DNA of 64,000 nucleotides. Origin: Prunella strophiata (taxonomy: Eukaryota; Chordata; Aves; Passeriformes; Prunellidae). A program made the position numbers and the translations under genes. The stretch spans positions 67,789,395-67,853,394 of the forward strand of contig JAZBQD010000014.1 of the NCBI GenBank assembly GCA_036583965.1, written 5' to 3'. The number at the start of each line of letters is the position of its first letter. The stretch's first letter is position 1. The notes below the pieces were generated by a model, which searched no databases, was not told the origin of the DNA, and saw nothing but the letters and a program-made list of their open reading frames with translations. This document shows positions 10,683-23,635 of this stretch, in pieces.

Positions 10683-11953
10683 GTTACATTTCTCTGCCAT
10701 TTCTGGAGTGTGGAATTGAGAGCATAAAACTATTAGTTTGGTGGCCTGTGCATCAGAAAAAGGATGAAAGCTGCCTGATAACTGTCCAGAAAATTGGCCT
10801 CTTTCACTGAGTTGTTTGTAGAGAAGAAAGGAAAAAAAAAAAAAAAAAAGCCCAGACTACTGATTAAATAAAATCTTGAAATCAAGATGCACTTACTGCC
10901 AGTGAGGGTGAAACCCTCTCATTTAATTCTTCTACACTTGTAGGGGTTTGGAAACATGAATGGGACTTGAGCATCTTTGGAAAAAAAATGGGAAAAATAA
11001 GGAGGGAGCAGAAAGGATGTGATACTTGGGAAAGAGAAAATCCTGTGAGCTCAAGCTCAAGTTGGCTGATGAGGCAGTGGTGCCCACTGGTGAGGTTCTG
11101 CAAGGTTCACTGGAGGGTGCACAGTTATTCTCCACTGAGACACAGGAGCTGGGGGTCCCAGCTCTGCCTTTAGCCAGACCAGCCAGTGATTTAGTGAGAG
11201 ACCCAAGAAATTACCTACAAAGCCTGTGAGGGGATTTGTTTTCAAAAGTATTTCAGGTGCTGGCTTGTATTTCTGGTGAAAATGGAAGTGTTGAAGTGTG
11301 AGTAACTCATCTCTGGATGGATGTAACCTGCCTCTGTCAGGGATGTGGAGGGGTCTGGAGATCAGAAATGTAAGCCCTGGCTGGACCAGCTCGCTCAGGG
11401 ATTAAGAGTGGTGTCTGTGCCCTACACAAGAGGAGTTGTACCCAGAGCCCTGCACTGCAAACCCATTCCCAAGTGGCACTTTGCATGCAAAGGGCTCAGT
11501 CTCCCCAGGACACCCCATGAGAACTGTGTCCTGGAGCCAGTTCTCCATGAGCTTCACACAAGGAGGGGCATAATTGGACTGGGAGTAATTTAAAATACAG
11601 AAACAAGCCAGGAGCTTGGCTAGCCTTGGCTTCTGGGCCTCCTTCAGAGCAAGGGACCTTAATGCTTGTCTAAATCCTCTGCTGCTCCAGTCTTTAATCT
11701 CCATGGGTCTCTTTTCCCCACCCATCAGATGAGGATGCCTTTGCTCTTCAGTTTATCTATTTAAAATTTAGCCCTAATGTAGCTCTACTGCATGGAACTA
11801 GTTTCATTAATGCCAGAGTTAGAACAAGGTAATTAAACTCTACCTGTATTTGTCTAGATGGTTATGTATCCTAAATACACATTCCTCAAAGAAAACTTGA
11901 CAGCTTCTGCTCTCCTGACTAACTTCTCATCAAACTAAGGGACATAAATGCTT

Positions 11954-11987
<34 letters not shown>

Positions 11988-12682
11988 CCCTTTCATTCTG
12001 AGTAACAAAGAGAGAAGGAAATGATGACATTCATACCTTCAGAAAAGGACAAATGAGCATTTCCTGCCTCAGAAAATCACCTTCTTCTCAAGTTCTATTT
12101 AAGCACCCATTTGACAGCTGTGAGTTGTCTACGTAAAACACAAAAGTTGGAAGAAACAAATATATTATTGGTCTTTAGTGGTGTGGTATTTATACATGAG
12201 AAAAATATCTGGTCATTTATATTGACACCTACCAAAACTGCAATTTCCTTGTTAACAAATGACATAAAAAAGAAATTCTGAAATACATTAAGTAGCAGCG
12301 AAGTGTCCTTACTTAATGCTTCATAAATGTTTTTGAGTCATAAATACCTACTAAAAAAGTTTAAAAAAGACTCACCTTTAATTCAGCTAGAAGAAACTAA
12401 ACTAGATACCTTTGGATTTTTTGTTTTGCTATGAAAATGACTGAGAAAGAATAAATATTTAGATCTTAAAGCCAGAGTTCAGTACAGAGTAATGTTAACA
12501 CAGTCACCTGGAATTATTCTTACGCCCTAATGGGTCTTGGCTGTGTAGTAAGTATTCATCTGACCTCAATTGCTTAAAATAGCCTGCCAAAACCAGAAAC
12601 AATGACAACTGTAAGGTAACACTGATATGTAACTACCATAAGTGTCAAGGGAAGCTGTATAAATGAGGAGAAAATGAAGCTC
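10683..12682. other. Unique non-coding DNA with long poly(T)
   Basis: No exon or transposon recognised. Open frames of 60-107 codons near 10.9-11.7 kb overlap on both strands and show no familiar motif. An A17-18 run lies near 10832 and a 42-base T run at 11956. Confidence 0.5.
11956..11997. repeat. Poly(T) tract, 42 bases
   Basis: An uninterrupted run of 42 T. On the minus strand it is a 42-base poly(A). I could not recognise a processed gene copy on the corresponding side (12000 onward, minus strand), so it is listed as a homopolymer only. Confidence 0.95.
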
Positions 12683-12944
12683 TGGCCTGGTTTCAGCTGG
12701 GATAGAGTTAATTTTCTTCCTAGTAGCTGATTAAGTGCTGTGTTTTGAGTTAAGTATGAAAATTATGTTGACAATGCATTGATGTTTTAGTTGTTGCCTA
12801 GTACTTACCCTAAATCAAGGACTTTCAGTTTCCCAGGCTCTGAAAGTGAGGATCTGCACAAAAAGCTGGAAGGGAGCAGGGCCAGAACAGCTGACCCAAA
12901 CTGGCCAAAGGGATACCCCATACCATGGAAGGTCATGCTCAGCA

Positions 12945-12950
12945 TATAAA
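12945..12950 (+). promoter_or_regulatory. LTR TATA box (TATAAA)
   Basis: TATAAA lies 263 bp into the LTR, at the position expected for the U3/R boundary. Adjacent AAAA may have been added by slippage. Whether it is still active cannot be seen. Confidence 0.6.
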
Positions 12951-13154
12951 AAAACTGGGAGGAGTTGTGCAGGAGGTGCCAATCACTGCTTAGGATGGGC
13001 TGGGCTTTGGTCAGCAGCTGGTGAGCAGTTTTGCTAGGCATCACTTGTCTTACTTGGATTTTATTCCTTTTATTTTATCTCCCTTTTCATTGCAATTCTT
13101 ATTAATGTCATTGCTATTGTTGCTATGATTACTATATTCTACTTTATTTCAATT

Positions 13155-13160
13155 ATTAAA
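13155..13160 (+). terminator. LTR polyadenylation signal (ATTAAA)
   Basis: The common AATAAA variant ATTAAA, followed by CTGCTCTTGTCTC, where this LTR family normally places its R-region end. Confidence 0.55.
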
Positions 13161-13292
13161 CTGCTCTTGTCTCAACCCATGGTTTTTTCCTTTGCACCTT
13201 TTTCTGGCTTTCCTCCCCATCCTTCCAAGGCCCAGTGACTGAACAGCCATGTGGTTCTTACCTGTTGTCTGGGCTTAAACCATGGCAAGCTC

Positions 13293-16200
13293 ATATTATC
13301 TTGGCTCTCATCTCCTGTCTGATAAAAAGAAACATAACTCTCAGCTAGGCAAGCTACCAGCCACAGATCTTTCCCTAGTTTAATATTCAAAGAACCTTGA
13401 TTAACAAGAGAGGTGGTAGAAACAGTACCAGCAGCAGAGCTGGTGAGGTATTATCCCTCTGTTCTCTGCAGAGCCTTAATGAAAAGCTGGAATGACATCT
13501 CTGATCATAACATCTTTACCATTTCTCCAGCAGAAATTTGCCCCTCCTTCCTTGCAGACAAACACATTTCCCACTGTATATCCCTTCTGGCACTTTATAA
13601 GCAAGATGACAACATGGACATTACATGTAAGCTTTACAGCCTTTGGTTGATACAGAATTTAGTTATCTAGTCAAAACCATTTGTGTGAGATCTGTCTACA
13701 CTTAGAGAAAGAAAAGGTCGTTCATGCAACCAGTAGGTGTTTTCCACAGGAGAAAAAATTTCCCTACTGAGCTGTCTGAAGTGTCTGAATACAGAATGTT
13801 AATTTCCCTGCTGAAGTGCTTGACTGTGGGAGACAAATACCCTGGGACGGGTTTGTGTAGTCAGAGACTGGGAAGACACTGTGTGGCTCAAAACTAGGGC
13901 CCAAATCCTTGGATTTAAACCTGTGTTTCATCAGTCCTCTAACATGAAGCAGTTAATCAGAGGTGGATATGAGCAGGAAAAGCACAGTGATGTCACTGCA
14001 TGGTTTTTGTCACCAGCACAAAGGTGGCAATTCGACAGGAACCATTTCTGCAGAGCAAGCAGTGCATGAAGCACACCATCCTACAGTGTTCTACAGTACA
14101 GAAGTCTCAAACATGTCACCAATATTGTTGTTTAGGGTATCATGGAGCTTGTAAAAAACACTGCGTGTTTCATGCAACAAGAGCCTAAGTTCTTTTCAAC
14201 CATTATCTTTAGTTCTGCAATAAGTTTTCTAGAATCATTACCCATTTAGACTTCCAGGGGTTCCCCTGAGGTTGGATTTATCTCCTTATCTTAAAGCATC
14301 TATTACACAGATGCCTACATCTAAGCTAGTCATCCTCAGTTCCCTTTACAGTCAATAGAGAGGAAGAGGCGTCTGGACAAGGTGATTCATCTCATCCTAA
14401 TATAGATATCAAACAAGAATCAGATTAATTGCTCTCTAGAGATACCTGGCTATCTCTATTGACAAAAAAAAGCAGCCTAGAGTGACTAACTCAGACTTAC
14501 CTGCCTATGTGTTGGTTGCCTACAGTTATCTGAGATAAATCCCAGCCAGAGCTTCCTTTGATCAAGCAATTCAACCACTATCATGAAATGTAGCAGATAA
14601 GAAGGGCAAGAGTGGATGAACAGGAAGGACAGAGTAATTGTGTGTTACCTGATCAGGAATAAACACACCAGTGAAAGGTTTCATAATCTTACCCCAGCCC
14701 AAAGATATCTTACTTTACATTTGTCCAAAGTGAACCTGAGAGGAACGCTGTATCTGTCCTCAGGAACGTGCTCCTATCTGCTTATGGTAGCCTCCATCTG
14801 TAGATCAGAGCTGGGGATTCCCTGAGCTGACTGGACTCATCAAAGCCTCTCTCAGCAAGGGTGAACATTACAAATTACAGCCCGCTGAAGGTTTCACCCC
14901 TGACCTTCTGCTCAGGACTTGAGTGATTTCTGCTTGGAGTTCAGATTTTCATTGATGGTCCAGCTTCGTTGGGCCATTACTCAGATGAGAGAAAAAAAGA
15001 AATCTGAGAAATATGGAGGGGTTTCCCCTTCTTTATTTTGTTTTTACATCAGTATTATCCCTGCCACAGTTTGAAAATGATGCTTCATCAAAAAATGATG
15101 AAACTAGTCCTCCTCTTCACATGCAGTTCCTAAGGGACAAACTTACAAGTCACTCTGTCCAGTCTTGGACCAAACCAGATCCAAGATTGGTGAAAATCTG
15201 TATTTCAAGTGCTTTTTCAGCTCTCTAGGAAAATCTGCTGTTTACCTGTCTTTCCCCAAATTTGATTTTTTTCAATTTTTTATTATCCTACAATAAAAAA
15301 ATCAAACCAAATACCTTCAGCCTGTGTTGGCTGTTAGAGAGAAGGGAAAAGGAATAAATCTGGCTTCAAAAACTTTTGACAGTTGGCGTGGTAATGAGCC
15401 CATTCCGACTGAAATTACCTCATTGCTGCTCATTTTTCCTGGCTACCAATCGATTTACGAACCTCTTTTAACATCTAGAGAAGTGTTAATGAATCAAGTG
15501 TTTAAAAATAACATACACCAGGAGATTGTAAATTACAGCCCCAGCATCCTTTGAATGAATTCACATCCCACATTTCCAACACCCACCTGGTACCCGTCTG
15601 CTGCAACATGGGTGTTCATTCAGGGTCTGAATTTATTATCCACAAATTTGTGTTTGGGGTTCCACCAAGCCTTGACTCATCAGCATCCAGCTCAGCTGTC
15701 AGTTCTGACACAGCAGAAGAAGGGGGAGAGAAAACAGTGGTCATGGGGGGGTGTCACAGCCTTGAGGAGAGGAAGCAGATGGAGGACCAAGGCCAGCTCT
15801 GGCTGTCCTGAAGGAATGTCAGAGCAGCAGCACAGTGGTCAGTGTTGAATCAGTGCTCCTCACACATCTCAGGATCTCTCTGGAAGTGGATCATGTACAA
15901 TTCAGTGTGGTTAACTAAAGCACCACCACTGGCATGCTGTTAGTATGGACATTTTCTAGAAAATTTAGAAAATTCAGCAAACCTAAGAGGGAGAGGTTGC
16001 CTCACAGACTGAGACATCAGTAACTTGATGTTGTAGCAGAAAAGAATAAATGTTTTTCTGGACATTTTCTGGACCCGTTGTGTGTAACTGAAAGTAGCAG
16101 CAATGCAACTGTACTCAGAACACAAGTGCTTTCAGGCTGAGCATCATTCTTCAAAAATAATGCTGACAGAGTGGAAGGAGCCAAGAGGAGAACAAAAAGA

Positions 16201-17980
16201 AAGGTTAAAAATTAGGAGAACCGACAAAAAAGGTTGATGGGGCAGAGTTTCTAAGGCCAGTGGTCATCTCACCTATTCCTCCTGTATCTGTGGCATGGAT
16301 CAGCAAGCATAGGTTTCAGCTGGGTTTAAATAAAATCTGGGCACAGCAGTGTGGAACACATTCTCTTCACCCTGCTGCCTACTTGTAGTAAGTAGTTGCC
16401 CCATCTCTGGGTCAAGAAAAGAGTATTCTTTTTCAGGAAGCAACCTTTATAAACAAAACCAGTGTTGTGCTTGAGAGCCAGCTCTTGCCTGTCCCTCTGT
16501 CCCATCAAACCAGACAAATCTTATGGATTCAGCCCAGCCCAAATGAAGGATAAATCAAGACTGGAAAATTATTCTGTAGGACTCCTGGGAATGATCAAGT
16601 CAATCCTTCTCCTAATGATGTCAATGGCAAAGCACGCAATGACTGAGGTGGCAAAAAACTAGGCTTTAAATCTCTTTAATTAGAATATAAGAGTAATTTT
16701 TATTAACACTTTTCTTAGTGGTATATATATACACATATATGTCTACTTCTTAATTAAGTAGTTGGATTCTCATTCAAAGCCAGCACACTGGCACTCAGGA
16801 AGGCAGACTACATTAAAAATGTTACCAAGATTGAAAGACAAAAACCAAACCAACAAACAAACAAACAAAAAAAAAATTAGAATAACTGAATTTTGTGATT
16901 CAGTTATAACATTTACACATCTCATCACTTGGCCCAGAGGACTAGTGCTTCCTCTCCCACCAGGCACTTTGTTCCGTCTTAAAATCTAATGCTAATCAGC
17001 AAGTGGAAGCAAAAGACCATCACTCACTAATTCGAGTCTTCCCTTGGCCACCAAATAAAGCTCATGCTATTCAAATATCCAGAAGATCTAGGACTGCATG
17101 TGAATGAGTGAGGAGCCCAACACAAACCACTTTATTGTTCTCTGGTTCATACCTAAAAAGCTCCTGGTTTTAGACTGTGAGCAAAACTCTCTCTTGTCTC
17201 AAGGAAAAAAAAATATTCCTGAGCCCACAAAAAATAAAGAAGTTCTATAAAATCCAGGATAGACTAGACTTCATGCAAAGTGTCAAGACAGATTTTTTTT
17301 CTGCCCAAAAGAACCCTTCTGCTCTTGTGCAGATAGATGCAAATGCTGAAAAATTCTCTCTGTTTTCATGACTTTACTCCAGGTTTACAGAGGTATAATC
17401 AAGGACTGAATTTAACTCATTGTGTTATTATTTTTCAATCCAAACCACCTTTTAGTAAAATAAATGCATTGAAAGGCTCACTGTGGGAAAAACAGCACCT
17501 GTCAACCAAAGGGGTTTTCTGAAAAGTAAAAAAGAGACTTATATTTTTTATGAAAGTCGACAAAATTTAGGTCGTTGGTTAAAATGCCAAGATATCTTCG
17601 ATAACACATTTACACACCTATAAAAACAAAAGTTCACTCAAAAATTCCAATAAATGGTCCTTAGGTTGCATAAGAGCCATACAGCTGCAAAAACATCAAA
17701 TATGTCTCTGATAGATTTTAAAGCAACAGTTAAAGAAAATTCTTGTATACAACTTCTAAATCAGTTTTATTTGAACTCCTTTTAAATTTGAACTCCTCAT
17801 TAATTGAAAAGCAAATATTCGGATTTTGAAGGGCAGACATCACTCTATCCTCAGTCTGAAGTTTCCATGTAGATCCCAATATGTGCCCAACCAAATTTCT
17901 TCTTTAGCTAGACAAATATGAGACAGAAAAAAGAAATAAAAGAGGGGGTAAATTGTGGGTGAAAATAGTCCAAAAACACA
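13293..17980. other. Unique non-coding DNA with minor simple repeats
   Basis: About 4.7 kb in which I recognise no exon or transposon. Small simple-sequence patches are TA/CA-rich bases at 16722-16742 and an ACAA run at 16846-16868. Open frames of 60-97 codons are scattered on both strands without coding-like continuity. Confidence 0.5.
16846..16868. repeat. (ACAA)n microsatellite
   Basis: CCAACAAACAAACAAACAAA followed by an A run. It is a short simple repeat. Confidence 0.75.
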
Positions 17981-17981
17981 T

Positions 17982-18041
17982 CCTCAGCTGATGTAAATCT
18001 GCTTGGTGCTAATGAAGTGTGCAGGGTTACATCAGCTGAGG
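17982..18041. repeat. Imperfect inverted repeat, likely ancient amniote palindromic element
   Basis: The left arm CCTCAGCTGATGTAAATCTGC (17982-18002, given here less its final base elsewhere) and the right arm 18021-18041 are reverse complements at 19 of 21 positions, with an 18-base spacer. I recall very similar palindromes (GATGTAAATC arms around a short centre) scattered in turtle, crocodile and bird genomes as old non-autonomous DNA-transposon relics. The pairing is seen in the sequence, and the family assignment is recall. Confidence 0.6.
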
Positions 18042-18044
18042 GAT

Positions 18045-19552
18045 TAATCCAGGTCTCACCCTGAACGCAAATTGAAAGCTGAGAAATGCCATCACGATAT
18101 GAACACATTGAGAAAATAAAAAGGTAAACTGAAATAATGAGGGAAATCAAGGCTCCACATTAAACAAGGCCCCATCACACACTCAGTGAAATCCAAGCCA
18201 AATAATAGAGTCCAACACAGCTTGTTAGGAGCACAACAGTTTTCCAAACATTTACATTCATATTTTACTGGACAATGTATGGCCTGAGTTCCTATTAAGC
18301 CATTATTACATTTTGCAGACATCATTTTGACACATTTTTGAGCAGGCTGGAAGCCCTTGTTTATTCAGCTTTCCCCTTGGGCACTTCAAGAAGTTATTCT
18401 CCTGTAATTCCAGTTCTGCTTTGCCTAGGTACACCTTTTACAGCCATAGTTGTGTTATTAACTCAATGACTGACAGACAGAAGTGACTGGATTTTGAAAC
18501 CTTGCCATCAAAGCCACTCCATCCACACAATGGTGACACAAGAGTCCATAGAAGGGAAATGTAAAGGGAACAAAAGATGCTTTAAGCAAGGGGGAAAATT
18601 TGCCCAGACCTTCAAAACAAACTTCTTGTCAAGACAACAAAAAAAAAATAGTTGTAGATAGGCCACCAAAAATCCCATCAACTATGTGTTCCCATATAAG
18701 CCATACATTTTCTCCCCTTGGTGCTTCTTTGTGCCTGTACAATAGAGATAGACAGACCATCAAAGAGCACCTGACTTCCATAGACCTCAGTACAGATCAG
18801 AATTCATGGTGCTTCAAGCATGGATAGTCATCCAGAGGATTTACTGTCACCAGTAATGGCTCAGAGAGACTTGAAGTGCAAGCACGCTGTCTGGAACAGA
18901 TGAAGACAAAATAATAAGGTGCCATTTAGGGTTATAAGGTTTGAACTAATTTCAGCATGTGTGCACAAGGCAAAATTCTTGTTGAAAGCAAAGCCATGAC
19001 CATGGCATAAAAATGGCCATGTCTTGTGAAACCCAAGGCATAGCTGGCATTAACCCTGTCTTCAGCAAAGTTCTACAGGAAGTGCCTAGCATAAGGCATG
19101 AACCAGGAAAAGTGAGACCTATATTCTTAGAAGACTGATTTCTGCCCTTCTATCAAACTGGTTCAAGGCCCTCCCTGGTTAGAACTAAACAACCTCAGAA
19201 GAACTTTGATGGGTTTGTGAATCTACCCTCTGCAAGGTCCTGTGGAGGACACTCCCAATGTTCAGCCACATGTTGTAAGAATAACCTTTTATTTCTGTTT
19301 TTGTTGTGGTTGGCACTAACTCATTTTATTTTACATAGTCTGCTCATTTCATTGAGAAAAAAAAAAAAAAGAGATGAAAAATTCCTTCTTTTCCTTCTCC
19401 AAAAATGGAGAAGTAACCTCTGTTATGTCAGCTCTTTTGAAGGGTGAACAGTTTTGGTCTAGTTATTCTACTTATTCTATTTTCTTTTTTTAGTTCTGCC
19501 ATATCTTCTTTGAAATGAGGAAAACCATCACTGCACACAATATTCAAAGTGT
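18045..19552. other. Unique non-coding DNA
   Basis: No gene or transposon recognised. Confidence 0.5.
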
Positions 19553-19692
19553 GGGAGCCAGACTGGCTCAAGGCCAGGTTGGACAAGGCCCTGAGCAATG
19601 TGATCTAGTGAGTGGCATCCCTGGCCATGACAGGGGCTGAGAATCAGATGATTTTTGAGGTTCCTTCCAACCCAGATCATTATATGAATTTA
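19553..19692 (+). mobile_element. CR1 LINE, 3' tail fragment
   Basis: It contains GCTCAAGGCCAGGTTGGACA, CCCTGAGCAATGTGATCTAG, ATGACAGGGGCTGAGAATCA and GAGGTTCCTTCCAACCCAGA, ending in a decayed ATTATATGAATTTA. It is 5'-truncated and moderately diverged. Confidence 0.85.
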
Positions 19693-21566
19693 TTCTATTA
19701 TTTTATGATTATAGATATATTCAGAGACATATCGATGTTTTCTAGTTTCTTCTCTGTTGTTTTCTTAGGAGGTATCAAAACCCAGATTACTTTTTGACAT
19801 CTATCAAGCTTTGATCTGGTATTTTCATCAAAATACAGCTCCAAATTCAGTATTTCTGAGTAACAAAAAATCAGTCTCAGGGATGGAACCTGAGTATAAA
19901 TTCTCAGCATATCCCAAGATCTGGGTCTTAATATGGCCCTGAATTTCTCAGAGGAACCATCACCTCCAGAGACAGAAAACCAAAGTCCTGGATAAAAAGC
20001 TCAATGAATTAGTGACCAAGTGCAAGATCTGCAGAGCTCCAGATCTCAGTTTAAAGGCTCTTGTAAATATTTAAAGAATATTACTGCTATCCTGTTGAAA
20101 GCTAAGACACAATAGTAATATTCAACTAAGGACTGACAAAAGATGTATTTCTCCTTAAAAACCAGAAACTACCTAAAGTTTCAGAGTGAACAATTGACTT
20201 TTTACCTATATTTGTAATCCTCTCTGAGCAAAGTCATAGAAAGAAGCTTCTGACTGACCTTCTTCCACAGGAAGATTCCAGCTTCCAGAAGGAATCATTA
20301 AAGTCTACTCCCCACTATGCTACAAACTCTGGGCTCAATTATATTCACACTGTGTCCTTTTTGATATATGTCTGCAAGAAGGCCTTGAAAGGGATGTAAA
20401 CCTAATGGAATATCTTCCTTTCAGACTGAAGACTATGCAAGGCAGAACTTAAGAGCATCTAAAGCAGAACTTTTTAATATTTTCTGATTTTTTTTCTGAT
20501 GATAGTACCTATCTATAGTTATGAAACACTTTAACTTTTGTGTCATCAAACCTATTCAGAAATAGGTGTAAAATTTTCTTTACAATTGCAGTAAAGAAAT
20601 TAGAAAGTAACTTGCTCTTTATATTATGATATATTTTACTCTAAAATCAGTCAAGCTTTCCTGACTGAAGTGGAACAGTCTTACAGCTGGAACTATCCTG
20701 GATGGTGCATATGCATTTTGATATCAAGGCAGAAAGATAAGATGGCAAAGAATCCTAAAACATTAATTAAAACGGCTATGATGAGAATTATTCTTCACAT
20801 GGCCAAAAGCAAAAGTTTACAACAGAGGAATCTACAGCTCTAGAGAGTGTTTAGGCTCCCTAGTAAATCAGTGAAGAGAAGAGAATTAGGCACTTCCAGG
20901 CTGAAATTCATTGCATCATTCTAAACAAGGAATCCAAAATTAGTGCTATGAATCATGCTCTAAAAATTAATATTTTTTTCTCCAGTCTATATAAAGAATC
21001 TGAGAGAGATGAACTCAGATGAGGGCCTCTACTCAGGAAATACTTCAAGTTAGCTGGGATGATTTCAGTTCCTCTTTCCTTGCTAACTTAAAACATTTTA
21101 GATTGGCAGTATTCTGATTTAGGGAGTTGCACAAAATGTTCATGACAGATGATGTGATGGCATCTAAGTCATTGGAATTGCTGTCATTGGCTTTAAAGGC
21201 ACAAATTTTACCTGGGATGGAGCCTCTCCCTCCTCAGTGTAGCTGAATAGAAGGTCAATATTAAGCAAAACTAATTGTTGAGATCCCTGTGAAGTCAATG
21301 GAGAGGAGGCACAACCCTGATTTTAGTCACTCTGTACTGAAAAGCTGTCCAAGGAGTGTGTGATGAATATAAAACTACTGGTGCCCATGTCTCCCAGCAA
21401 GAATAGCAGGAATCCAGAGAACTAGAATCCTAAATTTTAGAAAGATAAAATTAATTGCAATAAATCCATACCTAGTCTCTGTTTTAGTCACTGAATTTCT
21501 TCTTTTTCTTGTTTTAGAGAAAATACAGTAATAATAGCTGTAATATTTATAAAGGAATGGAATAAT
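19693..21566. other. Unique AT-rich non-coding DNA
   Basis: No gene or transposon recognised. A GTGAAGTCAATGGAG word near 21290 resembles the centre of ancient amniote palindromic repeats but is too short to call. Confidence 0.5.
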
Positions 21567-21830
21567 AAAATCACTGAATGGTTTGGGTTGGAAGAGACTT
21601 TAAAGCTCATCTTGTTCCATTGTCCTGCCATGAGCAGGAACACCTTCCACTATCCCAGGTTGCTCCAAGCCCTGTCCAGCTTGGCCTTGGACACTTCCAC
21701 AACTTCTCTGGGCATCCTGTTCCATCACCTCATGACCTTCACAGTAAAGATTTTTTTCTTAATATCTAATCTCAACTTGCTCTCAGATTGCAGCCATCTC
21801 CCCTTGTCCTGTCACTACATGCTCTTGTAT
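21567..21830 (-). mobile_element. CR1 LINE, 3' end fragment (reverse orientation)
   Basis: On the + strand it opens with the reverse complement of the CR1 terminus, CACTGAATGGTTTGGGTTGG, then GCCATGAGCAGGAACACCTT, AGGTTGCTCCAAGCCCTGTC and GGCCTTGGACACTTCCA, and fades near CACTACATGCTCTTGT. It is well preserved and 5'-truncated. Confidence 0.93.
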
Positions 21831-23504
21831 TGGGAAAATGTTTCTTTTTCCACTGAGTTCAAGTGTCTGAAACTGAAACAGAAAGTCTCTATAACTGCTA
21901 ATTTATGCCATGTTTCCCACTGGGCTAGAATGTCACCCATCAAAGATACTCTCTCGTTCCAAGTGACCTTTAAAACTCTTTGTCATAAATAACATTCCAG
22001 CCCAGTGCAGTGACTGGTTCAGAAAGCTTGATTAGACACGTACACCTCTACAAATCACTTCCCCTTCTTCCCTAAGTCATGAACACATTTGAAGAGCTCT
22101 ACTTCCTAAAGAAGTCATTCCAAGCTGAAAGATAGGTCTTCCATTTTTTTCTATTTTCAGCCTGGTTTTTTTTTTTTTTTTTTCCTGTGTAAGTTTGGAG
22201 CAAAGCCTGGAGGGCAATACACACTACATGTAATATTCAAGTCATTTTGTCTTCTCCCCTCACAGATAATATATTCAGCAAGACATTTCTTCCCTCTGTC
22301 TCTCATAGATCAATATTTTCACTAATGCTAGAATTATTATTTCCCTAAACTCAGAAGAAAAGCTAAAGTTCCCTCAGGATTTCTTGGGATGCTATGAAAC
22401 TTTTTATTACTGTTATATTATCAATATACTTCATTTATTATGCTGACGTATTTCAAGATAAATGTCAAGATTTACTACAGGGTGGGAAGAGAGGACTATC
22501 ACTGTAGGAGTTCAGGTTTTACTGAGAAAATATATTTTGGGTGTTTTTATTTGGAAGGACTGTCAGTCCTTTGTAAAGACTGTTAATCTAAATTCTTAGG
22601 AAATATTTTAAGGGGTGTTAATTTGATTTCTTTAAGCTCCTTAAGAGGAAAATTAAAACCAAGAAAAAAAGAAATCAAAGATTTCAACAAGAGGCAATAC
22701 ATAAATGATGAACAAATTTAGCTCCACAATCCATAAGAAGGTTGTGGCATCAACCCAGAAACTTGTGTACGAAAGGTTCATTTTCAGGCTCACCACAGAC
22801 ATTTTTGTGTCCATATATCTTGCCTGTCTTTCTATAAAATTAAGATAAATATGCTTTGGTCCCTCTTGGAACCTGGAGTTAGCAGTTTTTTCAAGTATTG
22901 TAATCAATGAATGGATAATTCTCCCTCAACCAGCTTTAACACAGTAGACATTTGTTTTACACTTCCCCACATAAGACAGATAGTTTAATTGCCATTCTTG
23001 GTTAGTGGCTGTCCTTTAGTTAAGATAATCCAGAACAGAGCCTCTTATAGATGGGATGACCAGAGACATCAAAAATCCTTTCAACAGATGCAGAATTAGA
23101 ATAACACTTCTCCAGATTTGTAAGGGTAAGCAACTGGAATGCCACTGCTAAGTGGGCATTGCTGGAAATGGTAGAAACATTTCCTTTGGGCAGACCCCAT
23201 GAAGTCTCTGGTACAATGCAAGCAGCTGCTTCTCCCTGAAACTTCCCATGTTCAAAACAAAGACTGAAGCATCACAGCAAAACAGTTCCATGTTAGAATC
23301 ACAGGATCACCTCTACAGTCCCTACAGAGTGGAAACACACCGGGTCAAATGTTCCCATTTGCCTCATTTTGTTACAGCCAGTGGAGTAAAGCCAAAATGT
23401 GAATTTGGCCCAGGAACCAAAGCATATGGCATTGTTCTATTACACTTGCACAAATCACTGGATGTTATTACTGAGAACATACCAGGCCCTTATTTGAGTG
23501 CTGG
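21831..23504. other. Unique non-coding DNA
   Basis: No gene or transposon recognised. There is a T17-like run near 22167. Confidence 0.5.
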
Positions 23505-23635
23505 AGGAGAAGGGGCTTGAGCAGAGGGCTATGAGCCAAGAATTCCTGAGTTCAATGCTTGGGTCTATCAAATAAGCCACACTGTTGCTTGTATTTCCTT
23601 GTGTGTGAAATACAGGGGTAGGAGGACGAGAGTAT
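23505..23635 (+). mobile_element. Possible MIR-like SINE relic
   Basis: The order of words follows the tRNA-derived MIR core: a CCTGAGTTCAATGCTTGGGT block (consensus-like 'cctgggttcaaatcc...'), then a 'tgctgtgtgacc'-like CACTGTTGCTTGTATTTCCT, then TGTGTGAAATACAGGGG in place of 'ctgtaaaatgggga'. Identity is low, and the assignment is from memory of the consensus. Confidence 0.4.

Larger units (their letters stand above)
12683..13287 (+). mobile_element. Solo LTR of an avian endogenous retrovirus (ERVL-like)
   Basis: The 605-bp element begins TGGCCTGGTTTCAGCTGGGA and ends GGGCTTAAACCATGGCA, so it has TG...CA termini. It is flanked on both sides by the exact 5-bp target duplication AGCTC (12678-12682 and 13288-13292). 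It carries a TATA box (TATAAA at 12945) and a polyadenylation signal (ATTAAA at 13155) in the order of a transcribing LTR. No internal retroviral sequence flanks it, so it is a solo LTR left by LTR-LTR recombination. The assignment to the family abundant in songbirds, and to the ERVL-like class, rests on recall of the consensus and on the 5-bp duplication. Confidence 0.93.

Noticed and set aside
10230..10810. Open frames of 109-156 codons rich in Ser/Leu or Arg/Glu/Gly
   Set aside because: They are read through the degenerate GGAGA array and have no non-repeat protein content.
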